Origin: Strix aluco
Taxonomy: Eukaryota; Chordata; Aves; Strigiformes; Strigidae
NCBI RefSeq assembly: GCF_031877795.1
Contig: NC_133938.1
Span: 17,144,920-17,208,919 of the forward strand
Direction: 5' to 3'
DNA length: 64,000 nucleotides
Below, piece after piece: positions 24,589-39,600 of the stretch (position 1 is the first letter of the stretch; each line of letters begins with the position of its first letter). The notes beneath the pieces were generated by a model that was given only the letters and a program-made list of their open reading frames with translations, did not search any database and had not been told where the DNA came from. The position numbers were made by a program, and so were the translations under genes.

Positions 24589-24638
24589 CTTGATTTGCAG
24601 TCCCCTGAAGAGTTTTGGCTTATCACTCCTGACAAAAG
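24589..24638 (-). CDS. SELENOF: SELENOF exon 4
   Basis: This 50-nt exon lies between the acceptor CCGTAG and the donor GTAACC. With the single G carried over from exon 3 it encodes residues 101-117, AFVRSDKPKLFRGLQIK. The human peptide has Lys where this has Arg (LFKG versus LFRG) by memory. It continues the thioredoxin-like domain directly after the redox motif. The upstream junction is phase 1 and the downstream junction phase 0, which fits both neighbours exactly. Confidence 0.96.
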
Positions 24639-27600
24639 CTACGGTTTGGAGAGAAGAAAGAAAGATAATCAAACTCTTCTCCACTTGCATAAAGTAGATT
24701 TACATTCAAGCTAGTATTCCCTGAATTACTTCTTTTGTAATGATGCTTCAGAAGATATTTTAGCATTAAAATTCTTAATATCCTCACCAAATTAATAATA
24801 CTAAACATATTATGCCTAAGGAACACCCTATTTTTGCTAGTATTCCACACAAGCTTCATATCTGGATTTTCCTCGAGCATTAGTGCAACTGTCTAAATCA
24901 GTTTATCTGCATGTACAACCAATAGTCTTCAGCAGACTGTCCCATATGCTGCTGTGACATGCAAATGTGAGAAAAAGTGTTACAGTGATCAAAATCTGGC
25001 TGAAGATAATCTTTGTGAGGGAGGCTAAATATGAGACACATCCCATCAGCATGCTCCACACAGGCTGCAGCAGTGCAGGTGAAAGGGCACAGAGGAAACT
25101 GTGGGTAGAGGTGTTATTCTTGCAAACAAGACGGACAATCTTGTCTTGCAGTGATCTCCGAGACTACATGTTGAAAACCAGCAAGAAAACGAGAAGCTGG
25201 TATCTCCTCTTCTCCTGACACTCTGAAAGGCAATCAGCTTTAAGATGGACTTTATGTACTCTCATGTAGCTACAGGGACAGAAGGTCAGGTCTGAGGTGG
25301 GCTACAGATGAACACTTCTTTGCTTGGAGTGCTAATCAGCAAACAGCAAGCATTAGCAGCGGCACAGTCCCTGTTTCCCTACAGCACAACCCAGGCCTTG
25401 TGTTAACATTAACTTTAAAAAGAAAAGACAATATGAATTATTTCAGGACAAAGTATGAGCGTAATCCCCTCCCGTCCAAACGCCTGAGTTCTAGAAGTAT
25501 TTAAAATATATTTAGAAAATAGCATAGTCTTTATTCCTCCTTTTTACATTTATGCTAAAGGCTGAATTCAGTATCTGTACTGACATTAAGTAGATTCTGG
25601 ACACTCCTGTAGTATGTCAGTAGTCTCTCCCCAAGGATGAACCCTGTCAGTATGGATTGACTCTTACAAAGGTGCTAGCTGCATGTTAAAGCTGCTTTTT
25701 CAAGGGTAGACAACAATGAATCTCTCACAAATTGCAGTGCATCCAGCTGGTGCGTGGAGATGAGTGCAACCTCAGGACTAATGTTTCGTACTGCCTCACA
25801 AAGTGTAGTGCTTTCCTCAGTAATTGTAGAGATGTCCCCTGGCATCTTTTTACCTATCTTTATATTACTGTAGACAGTTACCTTAACACTTTCTCAGAAT
25901 CTATACACAGACTGGCATTTATTTTCTTCCCTCTTCCACTGTGCTCCCTGTACAGATCAAAATCATATACTCTCCCTGCTGCACCAACCACTATACAGTA
26001 TAAACAAGTTAAAAAAAATACCAGTGGTCCAATGAGCTGCCAGATATACTAGAGCCCTGAAGAAGATGAGGCTTATTTTTGTTCTTTCTACAGAACTATT
26101 CACTAATGTCATATTGTAAGCTGTACTTGTATAACAATTTCAAGTAGCAGTAGATGACCAATACTTGCTCACACACTGCAGTTCAATTCTGATTTAAACT
26201 CACAAAGATGTAATTTTTAACTTCAGAGTTTCCCATGTCCTTGTGACCTGTTAGCTGTCTTGGCTGTCATGAACAGTAACATGCAAAAAAGTGGCACAGA
26301 GATTTCTTATTCTTTGTTAAATCCACAACAGGTTGAACTATTTCACTTTTTCCACATTTTTTTCAATTTCAGTCTAAAGCGGAAATCAGTCTCTAGGGCT
26401 TTATATGAAAAGCAGGTTGTAAAAAGCAGTCAGTACAGTGGGTAACTTTAATGGCAAAACTTAAAGTAAAACAGTAAGAGAGCACAGTAAACCGGATAAA
26501 GTTTCAGAAGCAACTCTGAACTGTGGAGCTCAGCTGTATTAAAGAATAGCCTTTAGGGGTTAACTCAGGTTACAGCACTTCAAGCTTGTAACAGGTATGA
26601 GGATTTGTTACTTGAGTGACAGGTGAAAGCTCATTTGGACATGAGTGGCTGTTCACTGGCTGCAGTGTTGGACTGAACAAGTTCACATAAACTGGGAACA
26701 GAATTAGGTAGAAGAAGAAAGTATTCTATAGGCAGTATTACATGTTGTCACTTTAAAAGTAGCTATTACACACTTGTATCAGTGTCAAATGTCTAAATCT
26801 TCTGAAAGCTGACGCACTACAGAGCATTTTTCCTGAAATTTTAGACAGCTAGAACAAAATTGGTTTCTGTTAATGGCATATTTATTTCTAATGCTGATCA
26901 TAGTGACTTTCTGCATTAGTCACTTAAATTTGCAATGCAACAAAGAAAAAACTCACTGTACAAATGACTTAATTTGTGTATGTTCAATTTTGGAAGCTAA
27001 AGTGAGAAACTAATATACTGACATGCATTAAAACTACAGATTATCCCATCAAACACTTTTTTTTTTTTCTTTCCTTCCACAAAATCATCACATAAGTTGA
27101 ATAAACAGCCTTTGAATGGAATTGATGGGGTTAGGAAGTCAGATGCAGCTACAGTGCACCTTCTGGGACATGTGGCTCCTTGCTTATCATGTGATGCAGT
27201 GCACATGCTCCACCTTCACCACTGCCCCAACAGCTTCCCCTCTAAATCCTATGTCTGAAGGCTGCTTGCACATCTTTACACCATTATTTAATATTTTGAT
27301 GTTTAAACTGACATCCTAGCTACCTCCCCATTTTCTTCTCCCTGTAGCAGCTTTATAAATTACCCACTGCAGAGAAACAAGAATTTATATAATCCCTCCA
27401 TGGATGAGCGGGGAAGGCATTTTCTACATTGACTTCCATAAGATGAACTCTGAGCTTGGTGCCATGACACTATATTCTGGTGAATTAAGCACCAGACTAG
27501 AAGTCAGAGCTGTTCTACTGTCAGCTTTGCAACTGTCCTTTCACATAATGTCCAGAGAATCACTTCACCTTATGCTCTTATAAAACTTGTGCAATACCAA

Positions 27601-30600
27601 AGCATATGCCTTCTGTCTGAAGGCAATCCTGAGGTGAGCCTACAGAGCAGATTTGATTGCCAGGCAATCAACTACAACTAAAAGGTCAGAGAAAAGGATC
27701 AGGTGCATATGGGCATTTTAAAGCCTGCCCAGCACCAAACTCTTTTGCAAAAAGAGGTAATACTGAACAGTGTTTTAAAGACCTAAGAGTAGGCTCTGCC
27801 TATGAACTACTATCATTATAATGTCACTTTGTTTTGATATAACACCTCCCTGTTTTGAGAAAGTCTGTGAAAAGTACTCTGTTGGAATTAAAGCCTAGAG
27901 TCCTAAATGGAGACTACCAAGGACTCTTAAGAAAATCACTCAGGCCCAAATGGCAAGTCTATGTACATGCATGCACACACCTGCACTATTCTCTCTGAGG
28001 TACAGTAGGATATACCATGAGAAAACTTCCTGACCCAAAACGGACACACGATACCACATCTCTCCATGCAGAGTTGCAGATCTATATGCTAGGCATAACT
28101 CTGTAAACAGTTGACTACCTACTGTTATATATTAAGGGCATGATCCAGACTACCAAGGATATCTACATTCAGAATATTCACATTATTTAGATTCCTGCTT
28201 TAGAAGCAAAGATCTCCTGCCTCATCTGTAACTGAAAAAATACAAAATTATGTTGAGAAAAAATTAAACTAATCTCTTAATACCTGAATGACAGCCAATA
28301 TACAATGGCAGTAAAATCTCACACTCGTTTTCAAACAACTGTCACACAGACAAGCATGTTTAACCTTGTCTGTCTCTACACGCATCAGAAGGTTTATAAT
28401 GGCCTCAAATCAGAAAACTCTGTAGGAGATTAAAAACCTTACTGTCTCTATTATATCAGTTTCAGATTTTAATGGCAGAAAAGCACAAGTCAGAACTAGT
28501 CAAATCTTTACCACAAGGTCAGCAATAAATTTTTACTGCACAATTTTTCCTCCTGGTAAACTAAAGCATGTCTTCCAGCAAGTATCTAATGTGATCAAGT
28601 ATCTGCCAGTAATGGCAAAGACCACTTGTTCAAACTTCTAATCCTTTTGTTATTTAAAAAGCTGTGCTTTTAGTTTAGATTTATTCCACTGCTTACTGTT
28701 GTAACACTTAGGAGGACTATGTATGCCCGTGGGGATGCATCCAACTTTTTAAACTGGACATAGCCTTCTCAGTTTATGCTATTTTTCTAGTAAACAGAAC
28801 TCTTTAGCTTCTTCTAAACTCTTGATGCTGTGTACAGATACACAGCTTCAAATCACAGACAAGTCTCATTAAAAATGCTGATTGTACATTGAAAAGCAGC
28901 AGCATACTTTTCTGAAGAAGGTGATTATCCCTCCAGCCCCTCAGTATTACAGCAAAAGATCAGGGCAAAGAATTGTTAGTGCTCCAAGAGCAACATCAGA
29001 AAGGAATGCTTCCATCATCATTCATGAATAAGGAGGGATGTTTCACACATTGAATTAGCAATAGAAAGCACATGAATTATTACTACCTTTCAGAAGACTT
29101 ACATTTTATCAAACAGTAGCATGGTGCTTCATGCAACTCAATGCAGCATATATAACTGACTAAACGTATACAAAATGTGTTACAGGAAATAACTGAAGTG
29201 ATCTAATACTAATACACCAAAGTATGATTAAAGTACATCTAAGATTATCTACAAATAGTTGTTCTGAGTTAATTTCAATAAACAGAAAGCAAATGTAATA
29301 TTACTTAGCATAAACCAATGAAATAAAAGGTAGTTTGCTTAACTTGGCCCTGAATTTAGACACAAGCAGTTTGAAAGAAAAAAAAATTTACTAGAAATAT
29401 AAGTTTGTGTAGACTGTCATAGATTTGTTAAAAAAAAAAAAAAAAGGCAAAATGACTGGGCTATACCACAGACTTGACCATTCTGGACCTAAAATGAACT
29501 TGAATAAAACAATGGTTTTATTGAGGCATTGTTATCATGTTTTAAACCTATGGAAAACAAAAGCAACCAAAACAAAAGGAAGAGTAGTGGAGTGGTATTT
29601 TATGAAGACAGGAAAACCCAGCATTTAATTATGTCACAAGTATTTAAGCATTGCTAAGACAACTGGCAATATTTGCTAAAAATGTGAACGTGTAAATCAC
29701 TGGGCACACAGGCAAACCAAAAGCATTAATTTTTTTCCTCAGACTCTTTAATAATTTGTTTTGGGGACAAATACATGCTCTGCAGTTTTGAAGACTGCAT
29801 GAGCCTGCTTCAAAAGATACCAGGAAAGCCTAGCAAAGAGACCAACTACAGCAGACATCAACACTCATTTACATTTTAATGGCTATAGCTCTTTACCTTT
29901 TGGGGACCTCAGTTTGAGATAAGAATTTAAATTTAAGAATTCATATGGCACATCAATAACTACTATTTGTAGTCTATTAATCAAATTACAATGGAGCTGT
30001 TCATTATTTTATACAAAGCACCACATGTTTTCAAAAGCAAATCCAAGATGGAGCTCCGATCAAGCCTGAAGAAACTTCACCAAAAAAAAGAGACAGGGTA
30101 CTTTGCAGAAGCAGTAGGGCAAGAGACATTTCTAAATCTGAGAAGTATTGTTTTAGTTTGGTATCATCTGTTTACAAAAGATTATGATAAAATGATGCAT
30201 GTCTCCCACTATAATATTTTACATTTCTTAGCTTTACTAAGATGTTTTACTATGTTTAAATGTTTTACTAACATTTCTACCAATGCGAGATTTAAGGTTA
30301 ATATGACTTACTTTCTTTCACCAGTATTTAAGAATTACAGATTAAAATAACCAGGAAATAAGTGATCTTACCTAAAAACATAATCTCATAACAAATTACA
30401 TTTTAGCAGCTAAACGAATCCCCCTCACACTTGCAGAACTTGGGCAATATAATAGAGTGCTTACTGACTCTGAAGTCAGGGGACCTAATGTAGTTGCATA
30501 CTGCATGAGTTGAAGGATTAAGGACCTTGTTTCTGTAACAGATTTGCTGGGATCATGTCCATTTCTTAACGAAGAGAGTCACACAGGGAGAGGTGAGAGT

Positions 30601-33544
30601 TATTCTACCGATGAACAAAAAGAATGCAGAGAAATATGAAAGAAATGTTCAATGAAGAAACCCAGCCTAATTCAGTTTTTGTTAAACAAACTAGAAAGAA
30701 CATAGAAGTCTAGACACTGTGATCTCCTATCTCATCATGAACAGAACACAGCTGCCACTGAAAAGTCAACTTAAAACAAATATGCTAGATTAATCACTGA
30801 CCCAGCTAATTTATTATTCTATTTCAGAGCGTTAGCTTTATGGATGTCAGCCAAAAACTGTCACATTTTCTGTGTTACCTGGTATAATAAGATATTGCTT
30901 CATCTATGAATCTTGTCACTTATGTTTTCGATGTTCTACTTTGATGGAGCGCTTTTGAATGATAAATATTTAAGAACAGTTTTATACAGAACAATTTCAA
31001 AATACTTGTAATATAGGAATTACTTTTATAGTACAGCATTTATAATGGAGCAATTTATTTTTAAGGGAAACTTAACAAGAAAAATATTTTAGTACTGAAC
31101 TTAAAGAGACTTACAGAAATGTAGTCTGTTACCTGACTTATCACATGAAGCGGTATTTGAAAAAAATAATAGACATCCTTGGCCATATTCATGAAAGCAT
31201 TTAGTAGTTTGTTATGATATTACAAAGAGTAACATTCAGTTTAGGATTGATATGATCTTGCTGAGGACTAGATTTTTTTCATCACTTGTCACTTCTTTGC
31301 TTTCCCAGTATCTACAGATATATTCCATATCTAATTACTCTCACATTTCAGGCATACAGCTGTATTCAGCAACCATTTGTAGCTAAAAATTATATAACCA
31401 GTAATTTTGATAGAAATTTTGATACAGAAGGACCATAGAATATTGCATTTAGTAACCACAAGCAACGCACAGGTTTTTCCAACTGTGTAACTTCCTTACT
31501 GTGTAACTTTTACAAACCTTTATTAATTCAACAGATTTTAATCCTTAGCTATTTTAAGATGTAAATCTCATTATAAAAAAAACCACTGTTCATCCTTTGG
31601 CCAAATAAAATATAATCCAGAAGTAATCCATGACAAATCAAGTCTGTGGGAGTAAGCCAAGTGACAAAACAATTTACACAGGTACTTAAAGGTGAAGACT
31701 TCACCATCAGAAACAGAAGTAACATATAATAATCCATGTATTCTAATATATACACTTGTCATGCAATTAGTGGTGCCATTTTGTGTATATTCTGAACAAA
31801 AAACCCAAACCCACAATAAAATCCTAGCAGAAGCTATGGGAAAGGAATCAGAGTTATTTGCAATGAGACATTGTCAATGACACAGTTCAATGAAGCCTAC
31901 AAAGACAATGCTCCAAAAGCAGCAGCATGACCTTCAGGCAACCTAACTTGCGTAGCAAACATCCAAGTGAAAAGTTGAAATAAAAACACTTCTTGAATTT
32001 TAATGTCTTAAGATGGAGACATTAAATATGTTTCTGGTAGAAGTTAAAAATCAAGGGGAAAATCTATGTAGTAGTAGTCTGACATTAATACTAATGTGAG
32101 GAAAAATACCAGTTGGACGAATACATTCTACTGCTTCTTAAAATTTCTAAATATGCTCTTAAAATTTATCCCATCTTTCAACCTGTTCTCATACCCTAGC
32201 AGTAAATTTGGTCAAGATAAATTTAGACTGGGTAACTGCAGAAATTAGTGATGAAAAGGCAAAAGAGACCTTTAAGTGCACTAGTCAGTCCTGTTTTTCT
32301 TCTTACTGTACCAAAGAAGAACTGGTAGTCAAAACAGAGAACCTACTGAAAAACCACTGAAATTTATTCAGTCATTTTAAAAAGCAAGCTATATGATTAG
32401 TGGAATGTAAATCTTTGAGCAGGTTTAGATAACCAAGGATTGAAAGGAAAAAAAAAAAAATCTCTAAAATTTTCAAGTTTTTCCTTTGGTACTATAAGCT
32501 TTTGGAATATGTTTCATGGTGTGCACACAGCAGAAATTGAGAACCATTCCCTTTTAGGACCTAAATATATGAAGATAATGGAGGACATAATGCAGGCTGG
32601 AGTCAGGCTAACAGGTTGACCATTTCCTTGAAACCTATAGCTCAAATGAGCACTTTACTGTTACAAATTCACAATCATAAAGAAGCTGAGTGAATGGGCA
32701 ACAACAGTTGGGAATGTTTTTAATTTGCTAAATTTGAAGGGTGATGGAGATATTATGGACTCCTGTGCTAACAAAGTTAACCTCCTCATGCCCCCGAAGT
32801 AGAACAAGTCATTTAAAGAACTCTTTTTTTGGCATTTTAAACAGCGGAAGAGAGAGAACAGCTTTGTTCTGGTCTTGCAGTCAATTAACTGAACCCCATG
32901 TGGGTAGAGGTGGCAGGAGAGGGTCTAAAGCAGCATAACTTATGTTAATTGTAATCTGTGTTAAAATCTTTTTTTTAATTTGTTTGTCAATCAGCCTTCA
33001 AACAGGGAGGTACTAATACCGGCCATGGTAGATGGAGACGTGCTGGTTGTGCAATTTTATGTCTAAAGCTGGATTAGTCTTTCCTCTCTATGTCCAAATT
33101 ACAGTATTAGAATCTTCATTACAGAAAATAAAAATAATAGAAAAAAAAAATCCAAGTACTGCTAACACCTAAGGTCTTCCCATGTTTATAAGTAAATTCC
33201 AGTTTGAAATTTCTTACAGATGTTTTTCCTGCACTTTCTCCCACCACACACTGCTGATTTTCCTTTTACACTACTGTTACTCCATTCACTTTAGTTGACT
33301 GTCATTATCCACTGACAAAACAATTATACTGCAGGATCTGTGAAAAGAAAGTAGTTCCATAAGTGCACAATATAATTTCATCTATCAGTTATTGGAGACG
33401 AGTTACATGAGTCTCAGGTCAATGCAACTTTCCTGATATAATATACAAAATTTATGACTACTTATAGTAGTACTTAAAAGCACATTTTGTCATTCAGCTG
33501 TGACAGTATTTCATATTTGAAAGAGCAGTAGTGGCTTTACTTAC
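24639..33544 (-). other. SELENOF: SELENOF intron 3
   Basis: This 8906-nt intron is AT-rich. I see no gene, tRNA or transposon in it; the open frames within it, up to about 119 residues (29991-30350 +), look accidental. Poly(A) runs lie near 29429-29444 and 33143-33151. Confidence 0.8.
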
Positions 33545-33608
33545 CCTGGACTTGAGGGAACCTTCCCAATTTTCATCCACATACCTCTAAGACAGCTCCT
33601 GCATAAAG
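33545..33608 (-). CDS. SELENOF: SELENOF exon 3, carrying the selenocysteine codon
   Basis: This 64-nt exon lies between the acceptor ATTACAG and the donor GTAAGT. It encodes residues 80-100, LYAGAVLEVCGUKLGRFPQVQ, split by phase (the final G starts Ala101). The in-frame TGA at 33573-33575 is the Sec codon and gives the Cys-Gly-Sec motif of the SELENOF active site. A normal gene finder would treat the TGA as a stop and lose this exon. The peptide differs from human only by Ile to Val, as I recall the human sequence. Confidence 0.97.
33573..33575 (-). other. SELENOF: Selenocysteine UGA codon (Sec91)
   Basis: The - strand context is TGT GGA TGA AAA TTG, read as Cys-Gly-Sec-Lys-Leu. Conserved coding sequence continues in frame on both sides and through two further exons, so this is recoding and not a terminator. 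Recoding needs the SECIS in the 3' UTR together with SBP2, EEFSEC and Sec-tRNA, all supplied from elsewhere in the genome. Confidence 0.97.
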
Positions 33609-36600
33609 CTGTAATAATAAACAGAAGCTGTTAATGTCAGAAAAAAAAAATCTAAATTACTAGTTTACTTATTGTGTGTTTTCTGTTGAACTATTTTTCT
33701 TTGAGGAGACAATACACTATTGTGTTGATGGTAACTACAGACAAATAAGATCCTAAATAGAATCACAATTCCAGACCTGTCTCTGATTTATGCAACAACT
33801 GACTGTTCACTCAAGATACATGATAATTTTCATTCATTATATTAAAAACGTAAAGGCAGGAAAAAGATCATTTGAGATATACTGTTGCTGGAAACAAAGC
33901 TTTATTAAAAAAAAAATGCAATCGGACGTATTACAATGGGTATTATGGACTAGTAACAGGAAAATTTTATTTCTTCCTCCCCAGAGGTGGGTTAACTATT
34001 AGTAGTTTATTGTAGTTAATTGTGATTGCAGAAAGAGAAGAGAGCATATTAACAGGCCTTAGCTGAAGTAATATATATAGGCTGGGCTAACTTTGCTTGC
34101 ACTTAGCTGTCAATCATTTCTGTCAGTTATGCAAGATACTCAGATTTAATGTTCTTAAAGCAAAGTTCATCACCTATTGATCTTGTATACTGTCACATGT
34201 TTTTAAACTTTTTTGGTCTTTTTGGTTTTTTTTGACAACATGCAATTGATTCTATAGTTTGCTGAATCTTAATAAATTAACAACAGATTTTTCCAGCTAC
34301 TAAAATAGAAGTTCATACTGTATAAAGACAGGCATTTTAATCTTACATATAGTTGTCAATACTGTATAACAAATCATGTCCTTCTAACCCTGAAACCCCA
34401 CTGTTTATAGAGAAGCTGACAGAATAAGCTTCAGTTAAAATTTTTAACTGTTTATAGTAGGCAATGAATTAAGACCTCTGCTTTCATTTTCTTTTAGACA
34501 GTGTTTTCATAACAAATGTGCAAGTCAGGACATGGAAAAATACAACCTTACTGAAATGAAGTAAATTCACATTTCACTTAAAATATGAACTGTGAATATA
34601 TGTAATTAAAAATAAGCTTTCACTATGAAATTTAATGAGTACTAACCCCTCTGAAAAAGGAGTGACAAGTCATAAAAGCAAATCATACATGATATGACAG
34701 AAATCTCAAAGAGAATTTTATTAACACTTTATCACCTAGCTACGTAGGCATTATGGACAGCCAAGAATATATCTCCATTTCAGAGTATGAATTGTCTCAA
34801 TTCAGGTCCAACTCAATATTTGCCTAAATACTATGAATTAGAATATAAGAAATACTCTAATCATTCACAGGAAAATTACAGCTTCTTTCCTGATGCGAAC
34901 TAATCAGTAATCATTACTTCCACGGGAAGCAGAACTAAAAATGTTACATTGCATTATCTGTCCAGAACAGCATCTCAGAAATTTGCTTAACTGCATTTAT
35001 ATTTTTCAACCAGACATTAGATTTAAGATAAAAACTAAGATCTGACTGTTAAAACCCAGAACTGCTATGAAACAATACTCGAGAGATCAAAAATACCAGA
35101 TTTTTAAAGCTTTTTTCCCACTAATCAAATAAAAATTTTAATTTAAAAAAGGCACTGATAAACAGCTCATATACTAGCTTGCATAATTAAAGTTCCTCTG
35201 GACTTAAAACATGACATAATTACAAAGACGGAGGAAATATGGAATAGTGAGATTATAAAAACTTCACTTACCTTGTCTCTATTCATTATTCTTTAAAAAC
35301 ATTCAACAACAATTATATCAGCAATCCTACATTTAGACAGTAGTTTGCACACTCACTAACACACTGAACATTTATACTTGTTCTCTGATCCTGACAGTTA
35401 TCTGCATTTTTCTATCAAGAAATTGGTACAAAGAAATAGACAAAGGAATAAACAGCCTTTTTCTACCTAGTTAACTGATTATCTTATATATGTGTATAAA
35501 GAACTAAGTACACACAATTTTAGGACTACTGTAAAATGAGTTACTGCATTACTGCAAATAATTCTTACAGTTTATTCCTTCCTTTCAAACAAGGATTTCC
35601 ATGGAACAAGATCACCGTAGGAATCTAAACTACGTAAGACATCTTGTAATTACAAAGTACTCCTAGTCTGTAAGTCTTAGCCAATATCAGATAGAAGTTT
35701 AACAAAGAAAACAGCTCAATCTTTGATGTCTATATTTTGAGCCTATAACTCTGCTGTAATTGAAGCCCAACTGTGCTAGTACAAAAAAGTTCAGATTCAT
35801 GCTGGGACAAACAGCTGCTTTCTAGATGGCTAGACAAGAAAAAAATTTAAAAATCAATTGGCTTCATTTATAACTCTCAACAACGGTGTCTTTTGCAAGA
35901 AACACAGGTTTATTTGCATCATTTAGCCCACAACAAAAGCATACTTGTTAGTATCTACTGCTGCTACCATCTCATCATGTCCAGAGCAGATGTCCTCCAA
36001 ACTTCTTGTGAAGGCATTTACTGTGTTCAAGTATTACTAAGAATGACATGTATCACTCAGTGTGGAGGCATACAAACATGACGACTCAGTTCATTACACA
36101 ATGCTTAACTCTTAAGTTAGTTCATTTTAAAATAATGCTTCACTTGTTTTAGTGCTCATAAAAGTGAGTTTAGTACCACGAGCAATCAAATAAAGACTCT
36201 GAACTGTTACTAGTGTCCATTTTAACATCCAAAACAAGTGCTGTTATGATTTCCAGGCTGATTCATGTCTGCATCTATAAAAATAACTATCTTTTTAAAA
36301 AACATTCCAATAGTATGCTTTCTAAGGTTATTGTGACAAAATCTGAACTTTTCCCTCATCTTTTACAAAGCATCAACTTGAGTTAAATTTCATTCAAAAG
36401 CTTTTTGTAAGCACCTGGATGTCTTGTAATAGTTCACACTACATAATGAAGATGGCTCTTCACAACTGAGAGGAGAAAAACCACACTATCAGCCATATCT
36501 GCTTTAATGATGAAGGAAAGTGGTAATTATAACAGAATAAACCACCACTTACATAAGAATAGTGTTAGATAAAAAAACATGTATTGTAAAAATAATTCTT

Positions 36601-39600
36601 CCAGCAATTAAAAACAAGGAATCTTAACTTAGGTAAAAGAAAACATTTCAACCGTTATTAGGAAGGGAATTGAAGTAATTTCTGCAAGACAAAATTCCAG
36701 CAGTGCTTCATTTAGAAAGATATGGTATTGTTATCACAATTACTCATGGTGAAAACTCCAGATGAAAAATTACCTTCCTGCTATGAAGCTGCTATATAAC
36801 TGTTCATGTTTACAACCAAACTGGAAGTCAGATCAAACTGAACTGAAAGAAATGTACTTAAGAGAGATTGCTCCTTGATCATAATAAAATGGTGTTAGAT
36901 CAAAGGTAACAAAGTTTCATAAAATACAATAAATTATCCCTGATTTTACTTCTAATGCACCTATACTTCTCACGCTGGTTTCTTCTAACTACTGACTAAG
37001 CCTGACCCTGCAGAGGTTACAAAGTGTCACTCAAACTGGATTTGTACAGCTGTTTGCAATCATATGAAAAAAAATGACAGTACCATCATGTCTTAAAACA
37101 TGCAATGGAACAGGCTGTTATGATAAAGTCACACAATGGTAAATAGCTATCTTATGGTATCTGGATTCCCTCTGATATCTGCATATTTTCCTCTCAATAT
37201 CAAACAGTTTTTAAAAAAAATAAAGTTAATCTCTGAGAACAAGCAGTAAAACACAATTTATGACTACTGCTAAAACTCTGGAATCTTCCCTTGTCTCAGG
37301 TACAAGACAATCTTCCACTACCAACAACTAATCTCCTTCCAATGCAAACAATTTCTGTTTTTATGAAATTCTGTAATTTTGACTTCATATTAGTATATAT
37401 GCAGATCTGCCAAAGAAACCTCCTCATCCCCTATCAACTCATACTATTGCTTTACTTCAAAGAAAAGTCAGGAAAAATATAGATATTACTATTCTTATTG
37501 ACCAAGTTGCTCGGTATGTGCAAACCGGTACTGTTTTAAAATAGAGTGTGTGATCTCTTTTTTGAAAAGCACGCAAATTAATTTTTAGTGTGTTCCACCC
37601 ACCCAGAAAAGAAAACAATGAGTTAGTAATTGATATCTATTCTTCTGAGAAATGAAGTCACAAAGAAAAGATACTTTGGTGCAAGTTTCCTCTGCTCTTT
37701 CCTAAACTTACAACTACCAATTAACCTGTTACTTTAACTAGAAAACTAGATTAGTTAAAATAAAGGAATATACACTGAGATATAAACTATAAAATATTTT
37801 CTCTTCTGTGAGGGAGAGAATGCAGGGACAACTAGAAGCTTTCAAAATCACTCTAGCCTTCCCCATTCCTGGAGACAGAAAATGAGCAAGAATCTGTGGG
37901 TTAACAGCGAGCAGTTGGACAGCCTCACTGCCAGGAACATTTTGAATTACTGTTCTGTAATGGAGAAAGCCAATAAAGTCATTGCTACACACACACACAT
38001 CATTCAGAACTGATGTAATCAGTAAATTTAGCAACAAAGAAACTGCTACCATTCACAACTCATCATCCTGTGAAGGGAGATGCCTAACTCTTAATTAGAG
38101 TTTGGAAACAAAGAATCAAACAGTCAAAAACCAGTTAATCTCAATCAGTGCTATTCCTGTGACTAGTGCTATGTATTACAGGCAAATTCCTCTGAACAAA
38201 GCTGAAGCAGAATCTAAGCTCTCATTTATTTTCAGGGAAGGAAATTCCAACTGCATATAAGGGTGAAAAAAAGTCACAATGAGGGTGTTTAAGCACTGAA
38301 ATAATTTACTAAGAAATGCTGTAGAATTTGTATCCTTGGAGTTCCTCAGAACTTTTGAGTTCTGCTTTGAGTAGGAGATTCAACAACATAACATACTTGT
38401 GCATTATACTACTACAGTCTTCAGCATACAGAAAAAGTGTCATCCACCTAAGTGTTTTATTTTTGTTGTTAAACATTCCTCCTTGCAGTATTATGTAAAC
38501 ATTTTCCGCTCTTTAAATCTAACAACCACCAAAATGCTCCAAAACAACTTCCCCTCCTGGCAGACTATTTTTTGTTAACTGTTTTCTGAAATGGTGTGGT
38601 GGAAGGTCGTATGAGCAAGAGATCTGGCACAAGGGTGAGAGAGAATGCAGAAGCTGAGCAACCATCAACCTTAGACCTCTGGAGCTGTAGCATGGATTAG
38701 GTGGTGTGAATCCCCCTATTTGTTTGAGAGGGGGTGAGGGGCAGACTGGAACAGAGGAGAAAGGTGGCAGGAAAAGGGCTCCTACATACAGGCTCTCACT
38801 TGGACCTAGTGAACAGAATTATGTAAGCTAAAAAGTAGGGACAGAAAGTGAAAAGTTTAAGTTGCAATTTTGGAATACACTGTCCAATTAACTTTGCTAT
38901 CTATCTACTTACTTCTAGAAGTAGAATCCCTGAACATGTCTTCTGTTGTCCAGAATCTGTGCTCTTATTAAAAAAATAAGCATCTTAGAAGAGTTGCAAA
39001 GAACTCATCAACTATTTGAATTTATGGATTTAAGTAATTTGAAGACTGTACTTTTTGAAGTTGTTTCAACACACATAGAAGCAAATGCCAGTATTTTATC
39101 CAGATGAAGGAGGTCAGACTTAATTAGCTAAACCTAATCCATTTCCTAGCACAGATGCACATCAACAATTTTAACTCACATTTAGCAAATTCATATTTAT
39201 GATTTCCCTAACCTTTTCTTTTTCACTGATAAGACTAGAAAGAGGTCTTCCATAGGTAAGGCTTGCCCTACTACAGACAGATAATGTATTTTATCTTCAT
39301 TTATCTGACAGAGATGAACCTTTGGTCAATTTGATCCAAGCAAAAGATCGTAATGACTAGCTAGCTACACCTTCCTTATCTACGACTACTGTTTGTCAAC
39401 ATTAATTTTCATTGCTGATAACATCATGTACAAAAGAAGGGAAAGGGTGTACACGGTAAAGTTCTTGAGAAGGACATCTACTTCAGCACATTTTTAGTAC
39501 AAGGAATAGCTGTGCATAATATTCTGAAGCGACAGTACTCTGATAAGAGACTTTCTCAATTAGAGAGAACACAATCATCTCAATTCCCCAAGTTCCCTAC

